Shown: piece by piece, positions 57,799-64,000 of the stretch
How the letters are laid out: the number at the start of each line of letters is the position of its first letter
Numbering within the stretch: position 1 is the first letter of the stretch
Origin: Tillandsia leiboldiana
Lineage: Eukaryota; Streptophyta; Magnoliopsida; Poales; Bromeliaceae
Direction of reading: 5' to 3'
Length of the DNA stretch: 64,000 bases
NCBI GenBank assembly: GCA_029204045.2
Contig: CM055076.1
Coordinates: 17,223,902-17,287,901, forward strand
Made by a program: the position numbers and the translations under genes
Notes under the pieces: model-generated
Databases searched by the model: none
What the model was told of the DNA's origin: nothing
The model's input: only the letters and a program-made list of their open reading frames with translations

Positions 57799-57975
57799 CG
57801 GTAAGGAAACCTGGTTCAAGTCTATCACTCCAGAAGTGCTTGGGATAGAAGCTTCTTTGTCGATATAAGACCTCTCTTCAGTAGGAGCTGCATTCTGATT
57901 AGCTCGATGTGATGAGGACGGCACTTTCTGCAACTGCTTCTTCAGTCGATAGGAGGTTAAATAATTTGAGTCCAT
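57799..57975 (-). other. Exon-like 59-codon segment, unit 3 first copy
   Basis: Identical in protein to the first copies of units 1 and 2. The second copy of unit 3 is absent because the retrotransposon inserted at 58363 before it. Confidence 0.45.
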
Positions 57976-58362
57976 TTATTAAGATCATCAGTAATTACAT
58001 GAAATTTGATCACTTTTTAACAAATAAAACTAAAAAAATTAACAGCTAATAATAATTAAGTTATCTAAATTTAATAAAACATTCAACTTACCAAATCATA
58101 AAAATTAGAAATTGAGGGTGCCAATTAGAAAAAGCAAATTTGAGGGGCCTATTTCAAAACTGCATGTAGCTCAGATCTTTTGCACACAGGTATCCGAATT
58201 TTTTATTTTGATAATTAGACCTCTTGAATTTTACCAAATAGTTTAATAGGTTGTTCTCACTCAAAATTACTAATTATACAGCCCTTTTTGATCGCATGTC
58301 ATGCACATAAAAAATAAGGTGAATCTACCTTTGATTTTTGTTGTTTTTTTTATATGTTAGAA

Positions 58363-61300
58363 TGTAGAAACTCGAAATATTTTATTTTAATAAATAGAGT
58401 AAAAGTGAATTTTGAGCTGGTTTTGAATTTAAAAGACCTTTGTTGACCCATATGGTCAATCGCCAGTGTGCAAGTCGCACTATGCACTAGACAAAAAGGC
58501 TATTTTCCAATCCAAACATGATCTTGGAAATCCGAATTGACCGTTGCGATCGTCTCGTCGAACTGAGCGAGATTTATATTCTGCACTTTTCGATCTGACG
58601 GTCGGATATTTCAGAAATCATCGAAGCAACGAACAAATAAACGCGACCAATGTAACAGTGTCGCACGGTGCATTAAGTGGATTACTGTAGATGAACAGTG
58701 ACCCTAGTGTTCGGGACTCCGGTGGTTGCAACGCTGACCAATTCACTGTCCAGATTCCGAACATAGTGATCCAGGTAGTCATTTTGAACGGTTTCGTCAT
58801 TCTGGACGCAATGGCAGTGACGGAATTTCTGTTTGACGGCCCTAGAGCCTCGAAAAGCGCGATAACTGTGTTTCGGTGCAGTATAAGATGGAATTTAAAA
58901 ATTATGGAGCTAAATTTTAGCGAACCAAAATCGCTACCTGATAGGTTTCGTCGAGCCGGACATCGTGGCGGTGTCAGATTTTTAGTTTGACAGTCCGGTT
59001 GTCTCGAAAAGCGTGAAATAGGAAAAAAATCGCAGTATTTTGCGTAAAGATGATATATTTTATGTGTAGATTTGCACCAAACCTGTAGAGGAGGGTCCTT
59101 ATAGCAAATATGTTCTACAGCAATGGACTTAAGTAAAAATATTAAGAGATAAAGGACTAAATTGAAATTGTGCATATATATACATTATATATATATTATG
59201 CATTTTGGGTTAGGGTTCCTCTAAACCCTAAACCCCAAAGCCTATGCCCTAGCCGCCTCCTCCAACAACCTCTCCTCCTTCTCTGGGTTTTTCCCAAGTC
59301 GCACGCTGCCGGCCGCCTCATCCTCTAGCCGGAAAAAGCAAGAAACCGATCTTGATTTCTTGTGGGTTGTGAAGGAAGCAACTTGGAGGTTGGGATCCCT
59401 CCAATCCACATCTGAGATTATCCTCAGCCACCTGTGAGCCAAATCCAAGAACCCCGACGCCCAGAACCGCCGCGCGCCACCGGGCCAATTTCCTTTTCTT
59501 CTTCGGGTCCGGCAAGGTGAATCCCTTTTCTTTATGGATTTTTCGACAACCTGGACTCTTGCAGTCGGTTACTGACATCCAGAGGGTGCTCCAGGTGTAG
59601 GGCCGCGGCCTCTCGACATCCGGTTGCCGTCGGGTGGAGAAGGGTCGCCGGAACCCTAGTTTCTTGGCCGGAAATTGCACGCGCTGCTCCGGGGCTCCGG
59701 CATTGGATCCAACTTGACCAAAAAGTTCTGCTCGTCCCCAGGAGATCCTCCAAGAAGTTTGGGAGGCTCTGGTGCCGTGTGGAGTGCGGGGGAGCGAACC
59801 CTAACTCGAGGGTTCTTGGTATTGGCCGCCCATCGCCGCCGTCGCTTCCTCCGGCGCCGGCCAGCCCTGGTAAGTCTCCTGGCACCTTAATCTTGTGTTT
59901 AAACCACTTGCATGCAAGCCATGCTGAGTTGGTTCAAAGTTGCCATTAATGGGTTAATTAAAGCTCCATTATGTTCTCCTCGGGTTGGGGGTACACAGGG
60001 AGTTTCCAAGCTGTGTGGCTGAGGTCCATTACACAACTGGAGGTCCAAGAAAGGTGGTGCTCACCTTTAATTGAAGATTTACCGAGAGGCTTGTAAGCTC
60101 GGCCAACTTGAGCTCCATCAAGTGAAGTTTGAGATCATCTTGCTCCAAGAATTAAACCAACAGTGCTTCTACCTTCCACAGGTGAGCCCTTGAGTTTTTG
60201 TGATGTCCTCTAAGTGATGCTCACCTTTATTGCTGCCAGAAATTCTGAATGTATAAAATGTCCAAAGTCAAGTCCTTGTTTGATCATGTTATTACTTCAC
60301 TTGTGTTTGGTGGATTTGCTGAGGCTCAGAGGTGAGCCTCTACACATTTGAGGACCCCTGAGCATGATGCTCACATTAAAAGTGGAAAAGAATCAACTGA
60401 AGAACAATTATTGCAACATTAAGCTTTAATATACAATAATTATGGGCCAACTTTGCCCTCGGACTTCGTGTCAGCCCAAGCTTGTGAGCACAAGCTTCAT
60501 CTCGTCGAAACAGACGCGACAGAATTTACAGAACCGCTTTTGGATTCCCGGATTGGGAGATCGAGTCGAAACAGTGGATCAAGTCATGTTATTATGCAAT
60601 TTTAGAATGTTTTAGGTATCATGATGCAAAAATAACGCTCTGGCTGTCTTTAGATAGTAATTACATATCTACTGAGCATTTTGTTTAAGTTCCATGGACT
60701 CCGGTTGAGCAGAAATTTGATACCGTTCCGTAAATTGGCAAAATTGTCGGTTTTACGGTTTACGGCGCGAGTTTCGCGTTCTAGTTTGGATTCTGGTCGT
60801 CGATTGTCGTCTTTGGTTATCCCCGACACTGTCCTGGCTGGTCCAGTGACTTTAGTTTTCTGTCGGGAGACTCCGAAGCCAAAATCGGCTTTTCGGGAGT
60901 CGTGCAAGTAATTGTGACAGCATTTCGGCACAGATATTTACGATTGGGTCCCTGTCTGCCCGAACAACTAAAATGTGTTGTTTAGGGACAACAGAGGGAG
61001 TTTTGTAGCATTCGGATTATTGTAGACCGTTGGCCGGTTATATCTAATGATTCGGTGGTTTTCGGGAACTCCGGCTTAGGCCTAGTGTCGGCTAAGTTTC
61101 CCCGTATTAGCAACATGCTATTGTTCTGTTGTCGGGATGGGTACGGGTGAGTCGGTTACTGACTCTACTTTCTGTTCAGGTCCCTGCAGTCTGACTCCGG
61201 CCCACGAGCCTTCTGTTGGAGTCGTTGGACCGCCTACATCCAGGTGGGTTAGCTTCGGTCCGGGCTTGATCTATTCGGCCCTCTGGTTGCTTTAGTCCAG

Positions 61301-62768
61301 TCGGACACCTGTTTTTGATTGCCCTGCTGATTATATATATGACCTATCTTGACATATCATGATTTCACCGATTGACACTGACTTGATTAGACTCATCATA
61401 TATACCTGCTGATTTTATCTAGATTAGCCTTGACGATTGTATTGACATGCCCTATGATTAGTCCTGATAGATCTTGATCTACGTGAGACACATCTTACGT
61501 ACCTGTTTATCAGTTTTTATATTTCTGATAGACCTTGATCTTCATGAGACATACCATATACATGTCTGTTCATCAGCTCTTTCAGTATATAGATCTACAT
61601 GATTTGATGGCACTTGTTGATTCCTGTCAGCCGATTTATTGTTGATATCCCGATATGCATGATTGATTGATCCTGATTGTTGGATACTATTCGATATTCC
61701 GATATGCATGATTGATAGATACACATTTCTTGTATTCTAGACTGTATGATATATGACTGATATACATAGACATCTGCATCCCTGTGGGGATTTCCGGCAT
61801 ATTGCCGATTACCCGGTCTGTGGACCGTGAGATTTAGCATTCGCATTGTGATGATTGTGCACCTGTTGTTCGTTCGCGTACGCTGTGGGATTGATCCCCC
61901 ACATTGCGTTCTTTACCGGTAAAGGGTCTGCTTGACCCGTGAGCTTGCCCCTCTTGTTGTATCACTGGGTACGGGGAGCCCCTTGGTTGTACCGATATGA
62001 GGAAGACTCTTGGCTGTACCTTCTGGTACGAGGATCCTCTTGGCTATATCAATGGTACGGGGTTGCGGTTCAGTTCTGCTAGGTGGAATCCAGGATGATT
62101 ATGATTGGCGCGGCATAGACATCTTCGCCTGAGGTCCCCGTGACCAATAGTGGCATCGGTTAGTAGTTGCTGTTCTTTATGTTGATGCATAACTATATTT
62201 CCATATTCTAGCTTGTCTGATTTGTCGTTTCAGTTATAGCATGATTTCCAGCACTTATTATCTGTAGCTCCCTTGTTCTTGATTTATGCTTCTTGCCAGT
62301 CTTGCTTCCTTTATCAGCTGTTACCTAGTGATTTATCTACTATCCGCAGATTATTGTACCCAGTAGGTACGATTAGCTATTTCTCGGCTCGTCGTGCCCA
62401 CTGGGATACACTCCGGTGTATCTCACACCCCTGGGTGACTGTTTTCAGGTCGCTGGGTGATGGGATGTCGGGACACGTTGGTGAGACGATTGCGATAGTA
62501 TCGACCCCTTTGTAGTCAGTATATTTATTTTCCGCATTTCAGTTTAATTATTTTATAATTGACTAGTCTTGCATGCGTAGTTTAGACTACTCTGATATTG
62601 ACTGATTATGATTAGCCGTGCATGTATAGGAAAGGATCTGTCCAGTTGGGCAGGGAATTTACTTAATACAGGTGGCGGTCTGTTACGCCCGGTTTGCGAA
62701 CTCTGACTTATAAAAAAAAAAAAAAAAAAAAAAAATTTAGCCTGCTTTTCAAAACTCGGGGCGTGACA
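58363..62768 (+). repeat. 5' LTR, 4406 bp, of the LARD-like element
   Basis: Starts TGTAGAAACTCG and ends CTCGGGGCGTGACA. A TATA-rich stretch (59173-59198) precedes a leader that looks gene-like: AAACCCTAAACCCC and a CT-rich region rich in CCTCC. Candidate splice donors (GTGAAT at about 59516, GTAAGT at about 59870) follow. Scattered ORFs on both strands are short and mutually inconsistent. A 24-base A run (62712-62735) lies close to the end. Confidence 0.85.
59173..59198 (+). promoter_or_regulatory. TATA region of LARD-like LTR
   Basis: Repeated TATATA stretches followed about 20-40 bases later by a leader with AAACCCTAAACC and CT-rich sequence, the usual layout of a plant promoter and transcript start. 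The exact box is ambiguous. Confidence 0.5.
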
Positions 62769-63672
62769 GATTAGATGGTATCAGAGAAATAGGAATACGA
62801 TGCCTAGGTTTGGCTAGGAATGAACCCTAGGATGACTTGTGTTCACGAGAGAGCGCAGGGTTTTGGCAAAATGGATTAGAGCTCATGTGTGTTTCGTGTT
62901 CGCATTTTTGGGATCGTTGTTAGTAAAGGGTTAGCCGCGGTCATGGTTTCGGCCGTGGGCTTGATGTTTCAGTGGAGCCAAAGGGCTCGGATTAGTTACA
63001 GTGGTTAAAAGTTAGACCACCGTTCTTGTCGTAATCGTCTAGCTGATGGCACAGCAGCAGAAGACTGCTTGTATTGCACCAGCCTTACAGTTTGCCAGAG
63101 ATTGATCAACTTGTTGATCCTTCAATGTTTCCGTGTTATAGTTCAGTGGCCTACGTGCCCGTTGGTAATCCTGGTTTGTGTAGGATTTAAAATTTTGACC
63201 TATGCGACAATTCTAGTGTGGCGTCAGTGAATGTTGGAATGTGGTTCCAGATTCTCGTGAGTTGTCAGGGTGACATTCATGACCACGAGATGGTAGTGAC
63301 CCTCGGTAGGTGTTATGTCATCGACATAGAGACTGTGATGGGAGGTATGTGACGTACCTTCAGATGTGAGCTGTGTCCCCAACTAGTTGTTGGCGACAGA
63401 TCTATGGTATTTCGCTTCTCTTTTGGTAAGCACGTTGGCGGCCGACAACGTACTGTCAAAAGAACTGAGGAAATACTCTGCCCAGTAATGGGGAGTACCA
63501 GATTGGGTCTAAAAGGGTAACCTGAGAGTTGCTGATATTTCGTGACTGATTGTCACTACTGCGAACCTGTTAGAGGCTTAATAGTGGCTTAGTTGACCTT
63601 AAGCTTCGGGAACAAAACCTTTTTTTTAAGTTGTAAGTTTCAGGGACGAAACTTCTTTTAAGTTGTAAGTGA
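62769..63672 (+). other. Internal region of LARD-like element, non-coding
   Basis: 904 bp. The primer-binding site TGGTATCAGAG is at 62776-62786, seven bases after the LTR end. No ORF above about 60 codons fits a gag or pol protein. The end carries two related phrases (GGGAACAAAACC and GGGACGAAACTTC, 63608-63655) resembling the sequence before the purine tract of Ty3 elements, but a clean purine tract before 63673 is lacking. Confidence 0.8.
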
Positions 63673-64000
63673 TGTAGAAACTCGAAATATTTTATTTTAA
63701 TAAATAGAGTAAAAGTGAATTTTGAGCTGGTTTTGAATTTAAAAGACCTTTGTTGACCCATATGGTCAATCGCCAGTGTGCAAGTCGCACTATGCACTAG
63801 ACAAAAAGGCTATTTTCCAATCCAAACATGATCTTGGAAATCCGAATTGACCGTTGCGATCGTCTCGTCGAACTGAGCGAGATTTATATTCTGCACTTTT
63901 CGATCTGACGGTCGGATATTTCAGAAATCATCGAAGCAACGAACAAATAAACGCGACCAATGTAACAGTGTCGCACGGTGCATTAAGTGGATTACTGTAG
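63673..64000 (+). repeat. 3' LTR of LARD-like element (first 328 bp)
   Basis: Identical to 58363-58690 in every base I compared; truncated by the window end. Confidence 0.95.

Larger units (their letters stand above)
49848..58362. repeat. Tandem array, unit about 3.4 kb, two and a half copies
   Basis: The phrase CAGCACCTCCTCGGGCTC recurs at 49848, 53243 and 56648, giving periods of 3395 and 3405. Sequence between these points matches almost base for base; differences are mostly one-base indels plus a few substitutions (for example near 52650 versus 56055). Each unit holds an S21 exon copy, AT-rich DNA, a first exon-like segment and, about 680 bp further, a second diverged copy of it. The third unit is cut at 58362 by a retrotransposon. 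The DNA between the listed features is AT-rich and shows nothing further. Confidence 0.9.
58363..64000 (+). mobile_element. Non-autonomous element with giant LTRs (LARD-like), runs off window
   Basis: The 5' LTR 58363-62768, internal region 62769-63672 and start of 3' LTR at 63673 are visible. The 328 visible bases of the 3' LTR are identical to the start of the 5' LTR, indicating a recent insertion. The internal region has a primer-binding site but no ORF. The element interrupts the third unit of the tandem array; comparison with units 1 and 2 (TATATGTTAGAATAGAAAAA) shows that insertion happened after GTTAGAA. Confidence 0.88.

Noticed and set aside
59318..59885. Gene-like ORFs (117-120 codons, minus strand) within the giant LTR
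   Set aside because: They lie antisense to the promoter-leader layout and share no recognisable domain; likely chance ORFs in a GC-rich leader. The plus-strand splice-like signals are noted instead.

Overview
This is a flowering-plant nuclear window made almost entirely of nested LTR retrotransposons. It contains no intact host gene that I can recognise. A monocot is my best guess, from the GC-rich coding exon of a plastid ribosomal protein set in AT-rich DNA and from abundant Tekay/Del-type chromoviruses with multi-kilobase LTRs; the species cannot be read from the sequence. Two runs of exactly 100 N (11335-11434 and 49748-49847) look like scaffold gaps of unknown size, so the window is three contigs.

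Left contig (1-11334). The 3' end of a Sirevirus-type Ty1/copia element, with a broken envelope-like ORF (589-1959), is interrupted at 2392 by an old Ty3/gypsy element. That element has a 5' LTR at 2392-5099, a ruined gag-pol at 5321-10140, and a 3' LTR from 10218 into the gap.

Middle contig (11435-49747). First comes a younger minus-strand relative (11435-19717) with one uninterrupted gag-pol ORF, but its protease motif reads D-T-R instead of D-T-G. It sits inside a decayed minus-strand element whose 5' LTR (20974-28835) is itself split by a solo LTR (22746-26759) with a clear ACATC target-site duplication. Mixed LTR pieces fill 28836-32573. From 32574 rightwards there is a ladder of nested insertions. 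An LTR (32574) is cut by element 4 (34162), which holds two miniature elements: a 5S-rRNA-bearing Cassandra-type TRIM and a second TRIM. Element 4 is cut by element 5 (38888), that by another LTR (43898), and that by a Sirevirus-like copia element (45479-49747). This last element encodes gag but shows no pol.

Right contig (49848-64000). Two and a half tandem copies of a 3.4-kb unit each carry a defective exon of nuclear-encoded plastid ribosomal protein S21 and copies of an unidentified 59-codon exon-like segment. The array is cut at 58363 by a non-autonomous element with 4.4-kb LTRs and only about 0.9 kb of non-coding internal DNA. Its second LTR begins at 63673 and is identical to the first over all 328 visible bases.

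Functionally the window is a community of autonomous, damaged and non-autonomous elements. Five Ty3 elements, including the non-coding one, share almost the same LTR-end/primer-binding-site junction, which is what one would expect if they use one another's replication machinery.
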